Position numbers and translations under genes: made by a program. From NCBI GenBank assembly GCA_022824225.1, contig JAJEAH010000065.1, forward strand, positions 1 to 44,060: 44,060 bases of DNA. The letters are read 5' to 3'. This stretch comes from Chloroflexota bacterium. GTDB lineage: Bacteria > Chloroflexota > UBA11872 > VXOZ01. The notes beneath the pieces are model-generated. The model was not told where the DNA came from. It did not search any database and saw nothing but the letters and a program-made list of their open reading frames with translations. Every line of letters begins with the position of its first letter. Position 1 is the stretch's first letter. This document shows positions 8,475-16,982 of the stretch, piece by piece.

Positions 8475-10940
8475 TTACCGCAGTGTGGCTTGGAGTGACA
8501 CTTGGAGCTTGAAGATGATGCGGTCGCGGATCTTGTTGACTTCGTTGTCGTTCAGGGTGCGGTCCGGGGCGCGGAAGGTGAGGGTATAGGCCAGGCTGCG
8601 CTTGCCGTCGGGCACTTGCGGACCCTGGTACACGTCGAAGAGTTCCACGCTTTCCAGCAAGTCGCCGCCTGCGTCGCGCACCTCACGCACCACGCGTTCG
8701 GCGGGCACCTCCGCATCCAGCACGATCGCCAAGTCTTGCACCACGGCCGGGTGGCGGGACGGCGGCGCAAACTGCGGCGTTTCCCGGGCCAGATCGACCA
8801 GAGCCCCCAGATTCAGCACCAGGGCCAGCACCCGTTGGTCGATGTCGTAGGCCGCGCTCACCTCGGCGTTGATTTCACCGACAATGCCAACCACCTGGTC
8901 CGTGCGGCCCTGGCGCGCCGTCACCGTTGCCGCGCGGTACGGGTGGAACGTGGGATGTTGCACCGGCGCGAAGTGGTAGGCGGCAATGCCGAACCGCCAC
9001 ATGATCTGATCTACCACGCCTTTGGCGGTATAGAACGTATTGACGGCGCGGGCGCCCCACTGCTCGGTGCGCGATTCGCCCAGCACCGCGGTGAGCAAGC
9101 GGCGCTCCTCCGGCAATTTGGACTGTTCCGGCAAGAACACGGGCGCGATCTCGAAGAGGCGCACGTCGTGGGGCTGGCGGCGCAGGTTGGCGGCCAGCGT
9201 TTCCAGCAGGCCCGCCAGCGAGACCGTGCGCAGCGTGCTCGCTTCGGACGTAAACGGGTTCTTGAGTTCCAGGGGCGCCGCATGGAGAGGCAGCACCGCC
9301 TCGGCTACGTCCCGCGCCGGGCCCGCGGGCAGTTCCGGCGCCACGCCTTTTGGCAGAAGGCGTGCCATGCGGGCGGAATTCGTCAGCGAATAGGTAATCA
9401 CTTCGGCGAAGCCCGCGCCCACCATCGTCTGCTTGGCGCGGTCGGTCCACACGCGCAGCGGCGCCGGGCGGGCTTCCGGCAGCGGGCCGGCCGGCATGGT
9501 GGTGGGGATATTGTCGTAACCCACCGTGCGGGCGACCTCTTCCACCAGGTCCGCCGCGCAGCTTACGTCTTGCCGGTGCAGGGGCACCGCAACGTGCAGC
9601 CGGTCGTTTTGCCGGCGATACGAAAAACCCAGGGGCCGCAGCTTTTCGGCGGCCACGGTCAGGGGAATATCCATGCCGAGCAGCCGGGAAATATCCTCTG
9701 CGGAGAACTCGATTTCGGGCCGCTGCTGCGGGCGCACGTATGAGTCCGCGGCGTGGCTGCGCGCGCGGCCGCCGGCGATTTCGGCAATGAGTTCGATTGC
9801 GCGGTCGCGGGCCAGCGGGGCCAGTTCCGGCGGCACGCCCTGTTCGAAGCGCTTGGACGCCTCGCTGGGCAGGGCCAGCGCCTGCCGCGTGCGGCGAATC
9901 GAAGTGGGGCTGAAACTGGCGGCCTCCAGCAGGATACGCGTCGTCTCGGACGTTACTTCCGTATCCAGGCCGCCCATCACGCCCGCCAGCGCAATCGGGC
10001 CGTTGGGATCGGCAATGACGAGCATGCTGGCGGTCAGGTCGCGTTTCTCGCCGTCCAGCGTCGTCAGCCTTTCGCCCAGCCGCGCCCGCCGTACGATGAT
10101 ATTGCCGTCCGCAACCGTGTCGTAGTCGAAGGCGTGCAGCGGCTGCCCAAACTCCAGCATCACGTAGTTCGTAATGTCCACGATGTTGTTGATCGGGCGC
10201 ATACCGGCCGCCTCCAGGCGGTCCTGCATCCAACGGGGAGACGGCCCGACGGTAACCTCGATCACCACGCCCGCGGCGTAGCGCGCGCAGAGTTCCGGTT
10301 CTTTGATATCCACGCGCACCGTCGGCAAGGTCGGCGTATCGAGGCGGTGGGTGGCGGGCTGGCGCAGGCGCTCACCCGTGAGCGCGGCAACTTCCCGCGC
10401 CACGTTGATCATGGAGAGGCAATCGCTGCGGTTGGGCTTGAGGTCAAGCTCCAGAATAGTGTCGCCCAGATAGTCCTGGAGCGGCGTGCCCACCGGCGCT
10501 GAGGGGTCCAGAATGAGAATGCCCTCGTGGTCTTCGCCCAGGCCCAGTTCCCTGGCCGAGCAGACCATGCCCTCGGACTTGATGCCCCGCAATACGACCG
10601 GCTTGAGCTCGATGCGCTGGGGTGTTTCGCTGTACGCGTCGTTCAACACCGCGCCGAGCAGCGCCACCGGCACCACGTCGCCTTCGGCAATGTTCGTTGC
10701 GCCGGTCACGAGCGTGGGTTGCTCCGGCTGGCCGTAGTCCACGGTGACAAGCTGCAAGCGGTCGGCGTTGGGATGCCGCTTGATTTCCACGATCTTACCC
10801 ACGAACGTATGTTGCCAGAAGTCACCGACGTGGATGACTTGCGCGACTTCGATGCCGGCCATGGTCAGCAGATGCGCCAACTCCTCTACCGGCAGATTTA
10901 CCGGCACGTATTCCTGGAGCCAGCGAAGTGATACACGCAT
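8475..10940 (-). CDS. pheT: Phenylalanyl-tRNA synthetase beta subunit
   Basis: At 821 residues this is the full length expected for bacterial PheT, which pairs with PheS in an (alpha-beta)2 enzyme charging tRNA-Phe. The start MRVSLRWLQEYVPVNLPVEE is the standard N-terminus. It is followed by the EMAPII-like tRNA-binding domain (KIVEIKRHPNADRLQLVTVD), the B3/B4 editing region (LKPNRSDCLSMINVAREVAA), the B5 domain and catalytic-like core, and a C-terminal ferredoxin-like anticodon-binding domain ending in DRIIFKLQVSLQATLR. GGAGGA lies eight bases before ATG 10940. It follows pheS by 229 bp; the spacer carries a tandem repeat. Confidence 0.97.
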   Translation of the reverse strand: MRVSLRWLQEYVPVNLPVEELAHLLTMAGIEVAQVIHVGDFWQHTFVGKIVEIKRHPNADRLQLVTVDYGQPEQPTLVTGATNIAEGDVVPVALLGAVLNDAYSETPQRIELKPVVLRGIKSEGMVCSARELGLGEDHEGILILDPSAPVGTPLQDYLGDTILELDLKPNRSDCLSMINVAREVAALTGERLRQPATHRLDTPTLPTVRVDIKEPELCARYAAGVVIEVTVGPSPRWMQDRLEAAGMRPINNIVDITNYVMLEFGQPLHAFDYDTVADGNIIVRRARLGERLTTLDGEKRDLTASMLVIADPNGPIALAGVMGGLDTEVTSETTRILLEAASFSPTSIRRTRQALALPSEASKRFEQGVPPELAPLARDRAIELIAEIAGGRARSHAADSYVRPQQRPEIEFSAEDISRLLGMDIPLTVAAEKLRPLGFSYRRQNDRLHVAVPLHRQDVSCAADLVEEVARTVGYDNIPTTMPAGPLPEARPAPLRVWTDRAKQTMVGAGFAEVITYSLTNSARMARLLPKGVAPELPAGPARDVAEAVLPLHAAPLELKNPFTSEASTLRTVSLAGLLETLAANLRRQPHDVRLFEIAPVFLPEQSKLPEERRLLTAVLGESRTEQWGARAVNTFYTAKGVVDQIMWRFGIAAYHFAPVQHPTFHPYRAATVTARQGRTDQVVGIVGEINAEVSAAYDIDQRVLALVLNLGALVDLARETPQFAPPSRHPAVVQDLAIVLDAEVPAERVVREVRDAGGDLLESVELFDVYQGPQVPDGKRSLAYTLTFRAPDRTLNDNEVNKIRDRIIFKLQVSLQATLR

Positions 10941-11040
10941 TCTCTCAAATTCCTCCCGCGGAGCGCCCTGTGTGCCTCAAACCGTGCTCCACGAATCTCT
11001 GCGCTACAGGTTGACGGGGCAGCGCCTCAAACGAAACTGT

Positions 11041-11190
11041 CGTATGACTTCGACGTAGTCGCATGATTCCGACGCAGTCGCATGATTCCGACGTAGTCGT
11101 ATGACTTCGACGCAGTCGCATGACTACAACGGAATCGTTGTAGGACCTCAGCGAAATTGCTGTAGGACTTCAACGGAATTGTTGTAGGAA
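11041..11190 (-). repeat. Two linked tandem repeats between pheS and pheT, overlapping the pheS 3' end
   Basis: On the plus strand four clean 19-bp units CGYATGAYTYCGACGYAGT start at 11041, 11060, 11079 and 11098. A hybrid unit (CGCATGACTACAACGGAAT, 11117-11135) joins them to 22-bp units at 11136-11157 and 11158-11179, plus a partial one at 11180. The 22-bp units copy the last codons of pheS (FLQQFR and stop, 11170-11190). Each unit contains a small dyad (CGAC...GTCG or CAAC...GTTG). The array is transcribed in the pheST mRNA. Confidence 0.85.
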
Positions 11191-12240
11191 GCGGACGTCG
11201 TTGCTGTAGAAATACCGGATGTCGTCGATACCGTACTTCAGCATGGCAATGCGCTCCACGCCCATGCCGAACGCAAAGCCTGAGTAGCGGGCCGGATCGT
11301 AGTTCACGGCCTCCAGTACACTGGGGTGCACCATGCCGCAGCCGAGAATCTCCAGCCAGCCGGTGTGTTTGCAGACCCGGCAGCCGCCGCCGTCGCACAC
11401 GTGGCAACTGATGGAAACTTCCGCTCCCGGTTCGACGAACGGAAAGTAGGAGCAATTGAAGCGCACGCGCGTCTTTTCGCCAAATAGATCATGGGCAAAG
11501 GCGGTGAGCACGCCTTTCAGGTCGGCCATGCTCGTGCGCTCGTCCACGGCCAGGCCCTCCACCTGGTAGAAGATGGCCTCGTGGCTGGCGTCGGTCGCCT
11601 CGTTGCGGTACACGCGCCCCGGGGCCACGACGCGCACCGGCGGCGGCGTGTCTTCCATCACGCGCACCTGCACCGGTGACGTATGCGTGCGCAGCAACAT
11701 GGAGCCAAAGCTCTTGGTGGGCTCCGCCTCCACGTAGAACGTATCCCACATATCGCGGGCAGGATGGTCGGCGGGGATGTTGAGCATGGCGAAGTTGTAG
11801 CGGTCCCACTCCACTTCGGGGCCTTCCACCACCTGAAACCCCAAGCGCTCGAAGACGCCCAGAATCTCGTTGAGCACCAGCGAAGTGGGGTGAAGCTGGC
11901 CCACGCGCACCGGTTCGCCGGGCAGAGTCACATCCAGCGCTTCTGACTGCAGCGCCCCGGCGAGTTGGTCACGCTGGATCGCCGCCTGCCGCGCTTCCAG
12001 GGCTTCGGCCAACCGCCCTTTGACCGTGTTGGCCAATTGGCCCACGCGCGGCCGCTCCTCTTTGGGCAGGCCGCCCAAACCCCGCAGGAGTTGGGTGACC
12101 TTGCCGCTGCGGCCGAGATACGCCGTGCGCCACTCGTTCACGTCGGAATCCGACGTGAACTCCGCCAGCTTGTCCTGCGCTTCGCGCTCCAGCGCCTCAA
12201 GCTGCGCCACGATGTCCGCTGCCGTTGTTCCGTCTGCCAT
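11170..12240 (-). CDS. pheS: Phenylalanyl-tRNA synthetase alpha subunit
   Basis: The 356-residue protein has the class II synthetase core: an N-terminal coiled-coil tRNA-binding region (~1-85, WRTAYLGRSGKVTQLLRGLG), LHPTSLVLNEILGVFERLGF as motif 1 region, VAPGRVYRNEATDASHEAIF as motif 2, and GFAFGMGVERIAMLKYGIDD as motif 3. Four cysteines in SCHVCDGGGCRVCKHTGW are typical of many bacterial PheS. ATG 12240 has GGGGGA upstream. It is the first gene of the operon with pheT, behind a long leader with a terminator (separate entries). The last codons belong to the tandem repeat that continues into the spacer. Confidence 0.97.
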   Translation of the reverse strand: MADGTTAADIVAQLEALEREAQDKLAEFTSDSDVNEWRTAYLGRSGKVTQLLRGLGGLPKEERPRVGQLANTVKGRLAEALEARQAAIQRDQLAGALQSEALDVTLPGEPVRVGQLHPTSLVLNEILGVFERLGFQVVEGPEVEWDRYNFAMLNIPADHPARDMWDTFYVEAEPTKSFGSMLLRTHTSPVQVRVMEDTPPPVRVVAPGRVYRNEATDASHEAIFYQVEGLAVDERTSMADLKGVLTAFAHDLFGEKTRVRFNCSYFPFVEPGAEVSISCHVCDGGGCRVCKHTGWLEILGCGMVHPSVLEAVNYDPARYSGFAFGMGVERIAMLKYGIDDIRYFYSNDVRFLQQFR

Positions 12241-12262
12241 CGGTTGCTGTCCCCCGAACTAC

Positions 12263-12300
12263 ACAAACAAAAAGCAGAAAGCGGAAAAACACTTTCTGCT
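12263..12300 (-). terminator. Intrinsic terminator in the pheS leader (probable attenuator)
   Basis: On the minus strand AGCAGAAAG, a 10-base loop and CTTTCTGCT form a perfect 9-bp stem (arms 12292-12300 and 12273-12281), followed directly by TTTTTGTTTG. It lies only about 20 bases before the pheS start, inside the leader, so readthrough must be allowed for pheST expression. That layout is an attenuator rather than a gene end, because no minus-strand gene lies upstream. Confidence 0.75.
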
Positions 12301-12303
12301 CAG

Positions 12304-12370
12304 CCGGAGAGGCGGGTGTGTTGCTAGGCTACATTTCCGTGGTGCGCCTAGTCTCAGCCCGGCTCTCCGG
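12304..12370 (-). promoter_or_regulatory. Long leader hairpin upstream of the pheS attenuator
   Basis: CCGGAGAG (12304-12311) pairs with CTCTCCGG (12363-12370), and inside it CTAGGC (12324-12329) pairs with GCCTAG (12346-12351). A short ORF on the minus strand (12400-12329) encodes MYPWARHFTGPESRAETRRT plus three residues; GAGAGG precedes its ATG. It has only one Phe codon, so classic leader-peptide control is doubtful. I saw no T-box core sequence. Confidence 0.45.
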
Positions 12371-12498
12371 GCCCGTAAAGTGCCTTGCCCACGGATACAT
12401 CGATTGCCTCTCTTACAAGTCTTTCGGCGAAGCCATGCCTACAGCCGGCAAGGCCATGCCTGCAGCATAGTCCTACGGCCCGCCACATCCAACAGCCT

Positions 12499-12527
12499 AC
12501 TATAGCGAAGTTGCTTGCTTATGTCAA
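12499..12527 (-). promoter_or_regulatory. Consensus sigma70 promoter of pheST
   Basis: On the minus strand a perfect TTGACA (12522-12527) and TATAGT (12499-12504) are separated by 17 bp. Transcription would begin near 12492, giving a ~250-nt leader before pheS at 12240. Confidence 0.75.
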
Positions 12528-12659
12528 AATGTGTGGCGAGAATGACAGTGGGGTAGGGCTAACCACGGAAGACGGAGTGACTCACGCGCCCATCACGCCC
12601 AGACCTGCGGTGTGGCCGCAGTTTACCGGACTTCGATGGGACTACCCAGTCTGCTGTGT

Positions 12660-12668
12660 TGCTATACT
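12660..12668 (+). promoter_or_regulatory. Possible extended -10 promoter for the ATPase/nuclease pair
   Basis: TGC followed by TATACT (12663-12668) fits an extended -10 element about 65 bp before ATG 12733. No good -35 is visible. The position fits the only plus-strand transcript needed here. Confidence 0.35.
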
Positions 12669-12732
12669 GAACGGGAAGATTGAGCGCGCCATCCTGCGGC
12701 GTTTGGCCATGCTCGACAGCCTAGGAACCAGC

Positions 12733-14415
12733 ATGTCACCTGCGCCAACTTACAAACCTCTCGAAATCGAGGTAACCGACTTTGGCCCCATCGCCAAAGC
12801 GAAGCTCGACCTGCGCCCGCTGACCGTGTTCGTCGGCCCGAGCAATACGGGGAAGTCGTATCTGGCGACGCTGATCTACGCGCTGCATCGTTTCTTCGGA
12901 GGCTATGCGCCGAATCCAAGCTTTAGTGACAGGGTAGGCCATTCTCTTTTCGATCGATTTGTCGAGTATTGGGGGGACGAGCAAGACATCTCCGAGGAAG
13001 AGAGCAAGGCACTGCTTGCTTGGATGAACCGGCTATTCGACTGCACACAAGGGAAACCCTTGCCGGAAGATTTCCGTGCTCGTGTGCCGGATGACGTTAC
13101 GCCACTGCTTCGTCCTTTGCTCAGAGAGGCGAGTACGCTCGGCGATTTCTTGAACGACGAAATCGCGCGCTGCTTTGGCACCCAGGGTACGGCGCGACTG
13201 ATCCGGCATGGGAGCAGAGACGGCGCACGGGTTGCCCTAAAGCGCCACGTCTCAGAAACGTCTCTTTCGCCAGAGCCATTCGCCTACACATTCACGATGC
13301 AGGGAAGCGAGACTGTACTCAACGCTTCGATACCTGATGCCACGCCCTTGCAGATAAGGAGAGACGATGCTGACTCCTTGGATCGGGATAGGATTGAACA
13401 ATGGATTCTGCGCACGAACCAATCAAGAGAGTATCAGAAGTACGCTGAACAGTATGAGAGACATTCTGCCCAGTTAGCGGAATCACAACAAAGCGAACTT
13501 GCCCGACGCGCTGCGGACGACATGCGGCGCATGGTGCGCAAACAGGCGAGGTCACGGCGCGACGAGCTTGTTGCTTTAGTCGGTACGTCCGTCATTAGCC
13601 CGTTGTATCGAGTGGCCTATTATCTACCCGCAGACCGCGCCGCTCTGATGGATACGCGCAGTCTGATCGTGGCCTCCTTGATCAGACGATCAATGCACAC
13701 GGGTCTCGAGCGCGGTGAAGCCTTGCCGGCACTCACCGGTGTGCTTGGTGACTATCTCGAGAAACTGGTTGTATTCGAAGACTATACTCAGAGAGAACAG
13801 AAAGATGGCTGGAATCTCGCCAGAATGCTTGAGATAGAAATCCTAAAGGGGGAGTTGCGTGAGAATCGATCGGAAACCGGGCACACCACATTCACCTATC
13901 GGCCAGCGGGACGCACGGAGGAAATCCCAATAAGGCAAGCGTCTTCAATGGTTTCAGAGGTAGCGCCATTAGTTCTGTACCTGCGCCAAGTGGTGCAGCC
14001 CGGTGACGTGCTCATCATCGAGGAACCGGAGTCGCACCTGCATCCGGCCATGCAGAGGACGTTCACGCGGCAGCTTGCGGCGGTCGTGCGCGCCGGTGTG
14101 CGGGTGATGATTACGACGCATAGCGATTACGTTCTAGAGGAACTGGGCAACCTCGTGCGCATGTCTGAGTTGCCAGAAGAGCGGCGAGAGGGCTTGACGG
14201 GCGCAGATGTAGCCCTTCGTCCGGACGAGGTGGGCGTGTGGCTGTTCGAGCCCAAGAAACGGCCGAAGGGTTCGGTGGTGAAGGAGATCCCGTTGGATGC
14301 GGACGTTGGCCTCTATGCAGCGGGATACGGCGACGTTACTGAGGCGCTCTACAATACATCGGTAGAAATCGACAGTCGCATCGGAGAGAGCAAGACTGGC
14401 TATGAGTCTCGTTGA
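12733..14415 (+). CDS. AAA15/OLD-like ATPase, first gene of a two-gene cassette
   Basis: This 560-residue SMC/ABC-like ATPase shows LEIEVTDFGPIAKAKLDLRP, then Walker A GPSNTGKSY at ~34-42, a long helical middle (~85-390), SSMVSEVAPLVLYLRQ as the signature-like region, Walker B LIIEEPESHLHP at ~426-437 and a switch His in MITTHSDYVLEEL. This is the AAA_15/OLD architecture common in DNA repair and anti-phage systems (OLD, Gabija GajA, PARIS AriA, Septu-like). No Toprim or nuclease domain is fused at the end. ATG 12733 has AGGAA seven bases upstream; ATG 12709 and earlier in-frame starts are possible. Its last 14 bases overlap the next gene, implying coupled translation. Base composition appears lower in GC than the flanking housekeeping genes. 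Confidence 0.85.
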   Translation: MSPAPTYKPLEIEVTDFGPIAKAKLDLRPLTVFVGPSNTGKSYLATLIYALHRFFGGYAPNPSFSDRVGHSLFDRFVEYWGDEQDISEEESKALLAWMNRLFDCTQGKPLPEDFRARVPDDVTPLLRPLLREASTLGDFLNDEIARCFGTQGTARLIRHGSRDGARVALKRHVSETSLSPEPFAYTFTMQGSETVLNASIPDATPLQIRRDDADSLDRDRIEQWILRTNQSREYQKYAEQYERHSAQLAESQQSELARRAADDMRRMVRKQARSRRDELVALVGTSVISPLYRVAYYLPADRAALMDTRSLIVASLIRRSMHTGLERGEALPALTGVLGDYLEKLVVFEDYTQREQKDGWNLARMLEIEILKGELRENRSETGHTTFTYRPAGRTEEIPIRQASSMVSEVAPLVLYLRQVVQPGDVLIIEEPESHLHPAMQRTFTRQLAAVVRAGVRVMITTHSDYVLEELGNLVRMSELPEERREGLTGADVALRPDEVGVWLFEPKKRPKGSVVKEIPLDADVGLYAAGYGDVTEALYNTSVEIDSRIGESKTGYESR

Positions 14416-14869
14416 CCAGGCTAGGCAGAACATTGACGACGAGTGCCTTGCAAGGAGATGCCGTAGAGATGGGTGCTCATTGACTTTGGCTGGTCTCGCG
14501 CAGCCGTTCCTCCTGATCGATATGGATCACGAGAGATCCCCGTTAGACAAGAGTGGCGGGAAGAACTGCGACTATATACTCGTTGGAGACGAAGACCACT
14601 GGATCGCGCCTCTGGAACTAAAGCGCGGAAAGCTCCATGCCAAAGATGTCGTGGCGCAGATTCAGGCCGGCGCAACCGCAGCGGACAAATTCGTGCCCCA
14701 TGGAGTCCGTACTCGTTTCAGACCAGTTGCGGCCTACGGTGGAAAGGCGCATCGCGCTGAACTGAGACTTCTCACCACCAGCCGCGTTCGCTTCCGCAGT
14801 CAGAAGAGCCGCATCGCACTGGTGCGATGCGGAACATCATTGCTGGGCGCACTGAAGAAAGGAACGTGA
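14402..14869 (+). CDS. PD-(D/E)XK nuclease-like partner of the ATPase
   Basis: This 155-residue protein has no family name I can give. The stretch NCDYILVG ... WIAPLELKRGKLHAKDVVAQ supplies the spacing of a PD-(D/E)XK nuclease core: D57, E72-L-K74 and Q86/Q88 after a helix. The N-terminus is ARQNIDDECLARRCRRDGC, with three cysteines (C15, C20, C25). The rest ends in a beta-rich segment RIALVRCGTSL. It overlaps the ATPase gene by 14 bp in another frame, so the two probably act together, the ATPase as sensor or loader and this as a nuclease or nucleic-acid-binding effector. That role is inferred from motif and context only. The stop TGA is followed at once by the P-type ATPase frame. Confidence 0.7.
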   Translation: MSLVDQARQNIDDECLARRCRRDGCSLTLAGLAQPFLLIDMDHERSPLDKSGGKNCDYILVGDEDHWIAPLELKRGKLHAKDVVAQIQAGATAADKFVPHGVRTRFRPVAAYGGKAHRAELRLLTTSRVRFRSQKSRIALVRCGTSLLGALKKGT

Positions 14870-14944
14870 GGAATTAACACTATATCGTTTTCTGACCTCT
14901 GGCAAACATACGGCCCCCTGGTCCGCACCTCGCACTTCCGCACC

Positions 14945-16876
14945 GTGGCGGCGACGGGCGTCTTGATTCTTGCTGCCTGGCTGGTCTCCTTCACCAATGA
15001 AGGGGGCGCTACCGGTCACTTCCATTTCGGTCAGACTTTGGAAATTACGCTCGTGCCCACCGGCGATTCCTACGTCGCCGTGGCCTTGGCGCTGGCGGCC
15101 GTGGGCATTGGCGGCCTGGGCATCGTGTGGGGGGCGTTGCAGGGCTTGTGGGAACGCCAGGTGAACGTGGACGAACTGGTCAGCATCGCCGTGATCGCCT
15201 CCGTGCTTGCCGGCGAGTATCTCTCCGCCGGCTTGGTGGTCTTCATGATGATCTTCGGCCAACTTCTGGAAGAGGGCACCAGCCAGCGGGCCACCGCCGC
15301 GCTGGAACACCTCGCCGAATTGCAGCCTGAGCGCGCCCGGCGCGTGGATGGCGACGCTATTGAGGAAGTCGACGTGGGCGACCTCCAACCGGGCGATGCC
15401 GTGCTGGCGCGGCCCGGCGAGCGCCTGCCGGTGGACGGCAAGGTGATCGAGGGCATGAGCGCCGTGGACGAAACCCTGGTCACCGGCGAATCGCTCCCGG
15501 TGCAAAAAGCGCCGGGCGACCGCGTTTACGCGGGCACGCTGAACCAAGAAGGCGCGCTCACGATTCGCACCGAGGCCGTGGGCGAAAACGCCTACGTGGG
15601 TCAGATTGGGCGGCTGCTTGACGCCTTGGAAGAAGAACGCGCGCCCATCGTGCGCGTGGCAGACCGCTACGCCAAGTACTTCACCCCTGCCATCCTGCTG
15701 ATTGCCATCGGCACCTGGCTGATTTCCGGCAACGTCACTTCGGCGCTGGCCGTGCTCATCATCGCGTGCCCGTGCGCCTTGGTGCTGGCGACGCCGACCG
15801 CAATTGTCGCAGGGGTTGCCAATGCCGCCCGCCATGGCATCCTCATCAAAGGCGGCGCGCGTTTCGAATCCGCGGGCGCGGTGGACACGGTCGCGCTCGA
15901 TAAGACCGGCACCCTGACCCTCGGCGCCCCGGTAGTGCGGCGGGTGGCGCCGGTGGACGGCGTGCGCGCGGAAGACCTCATCGGCCTGGCCGGCGCAGTG
16001 GAACGCTATTCGGAGCATCCCCTGGGCAAGTCGCTTGTGATGTATGCGGGAAAAGAGGGTATCGACCTGCCTGCCTCGACAGACTTTCGGGCCTATCCGG
16101 GCTGGGGTGTTGGGGGCATGGTCGGCGAACAGCGCGTCTTGGTCGGCAACCGCAGCCTGCTCGAGGCGCATGACGTCTCCGGGGCGCCGCCCCAAGTAGA
16201 GGCCCCGGCAGAAGGTAGCCTGCTCCTGGTGGCCGTGGATGGCCGCTTTCGCGGCTGGGTGCAATTTGCCGACACGCTGCGACCGGCGGCCGCGGAAGCG
16301 GTTGAGCACCTCCACGCCCTCGGCATCCAGAGTATCGTGATGCTCACCGGCGACCGGCAGCAGGAGGCCGGACGCTTGGCCGGGGCGGTGGGCATCGACG
16401 AATGGCACGCCCGCCTGCTGCCGGAGGACAAGGTGGAATGGGTACGCGGCGCGCGGGACGAGGGCAAGCGCGTGGCCATGGCCGGCGACGGCGTGAACGA
16501 TGCTCCGGCCCTGGCGGCCGCCGACCTCGGTATCGTCATGGGCGGCACGGGTACCGCCGTGGCCGCGGAAACCGCCGACATAGCCCTCATGCGCGGTGAC
16601 ATCGGCCAATTGCCCACCGCCGTGGCCATCAGCCGCATGACGTTAGGCGGCATCAAGCAGAATCTGATCTTTGCGCTGGTGTGGAATCTGGCCGGCATCG
16701 CGCTAGCAGCCACCGGCATCCTGGGCCCAGTCGCCGCCGCGCTGGCACACAACCTCGGCTCGGTGGCAGTGGTGGTGAACGCCGCCCGCTACATTGCCGC
16801 GCCCACCAAGATTCCCCCGCACGACCACCGGCAACGGCAGGCCCAACAGACCGACGCCGTTTCCGATCCGGCCTAG
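14945..16876 (+). CDS. P1B-type heavy-metal-translocating ATPase
   Basis: From GTG 14945 the protein has 643 residues: two N-terminal membrane segments, TGES at ~180, the metal-site CPC in IIACPCALVLATP at ~275, phosphorylation motif DKTGTLT at D319, HP at ~358 and GDGVNDAP at ~514, then two C-terminal helices. It exports a transition metal at the cost of ATP. There is no N-terminal HMA or CxxC domain; a short His-containing tail (PPHDH) ends it. The last helix has HNLGSVAVVVNAARY, nearer to CtpC-like ATPases than to CopA or ZntA, so the metal is uncertain. The start is unclear: plausible coding sequence (SFSDLWQTYGPLVRTSHFR) continues in frame back to the TGA at 14867 with no ATG, so a rare start or start-codon loss is possible. 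Confidence 0.9.
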   Translation: MAATGVLILAAWLVSFTNEGGATGHFHFGQTLEITLVPTGDSYVAVALALAAVGIGGLGIVWGALQGLWERQVNVDELVSIAVIASVLAGEYLSAGLVVFMMIFGQLLEEGTSQRATAALEHLAELQPERARRVDGDAIEEVDVGDLQPGDAVLARPGERLPVDGKVIEGMSAVDETLVTGESLPVQKAPGDRVYAGTLNQEGALTIRTEAVGENAYVGQIGRLLDALEEERAPIVRVADRYAKYFTPAILLIAIGTWLISGNVTSALAVLIIACPCALVLATPTAIVAGVANAARHGILIKGGARFESAGAVDTVALDKTGTLTLGAPVVRRVAPVDGVRAEDLIGLAGAVERYSEHPLGKSLVMYAGKEGIDLPASTDFRAYPGWGVGGMVGEQRVLVGNRSLLEAHDVSGAPPQVEAPAEGSLLLVAVDGRFRGWVQFADTLRPAAAEAVEHLHALGIQSIVMLTGDRQQEAGRLAGAVGIDEWHARLLPEDKVEWVRGARDEGKRVAMAGDGVNDAPALAAADLGIVMGGTGTAVAAETADIALMRGDIGQLPTAVAISRMTLGGIKQNLIFALVWNLAGIALAATGILGPVAAALAHNLGSVAVVVNAARYIAAPTKIPPHDHRQRQAQQTDAVSDPA

Positions 16877-16982
16877 GCCGGAAGTCCAAGGTCAGGGCCA
16901 TTTTCACGTCGCTGGCGACTGCGGCGCGGCGCTCTTGACCCCCGGAGAATCATGTGCGGTCTGTCATTCCTGTAAGTTTCAG

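Noticed and set aside
8502-9743. Plus-strand open frames opposite pheT
   Set aside because: Antisense shadows of a full-length, motif-complete PheT.
12241-12500. T-box riboswitch in the pheS leader
   Set aside because: No AGGGTGGNACCGCG-like core or stem I motif was found; only hairpins and a terminator are supported.
13501-14415. Toprim nuclease domain fused to the ATPase as in OLD/GajA
   Set aside because: The C-terminus after THSDYVLEEL is only about 95 residues and lacks a Toprim DxD and Glu pattern; the nuclease-like function, if any, is in the next gene.
14837-16609. Long open frame on the minus strand opposite the P-type ATPase
   Set aside because: It lies wholly opposite a gene with all P1B motifs; its His/Arg/Gly-rich translation is the usual artefact of high-GC antisense frames.
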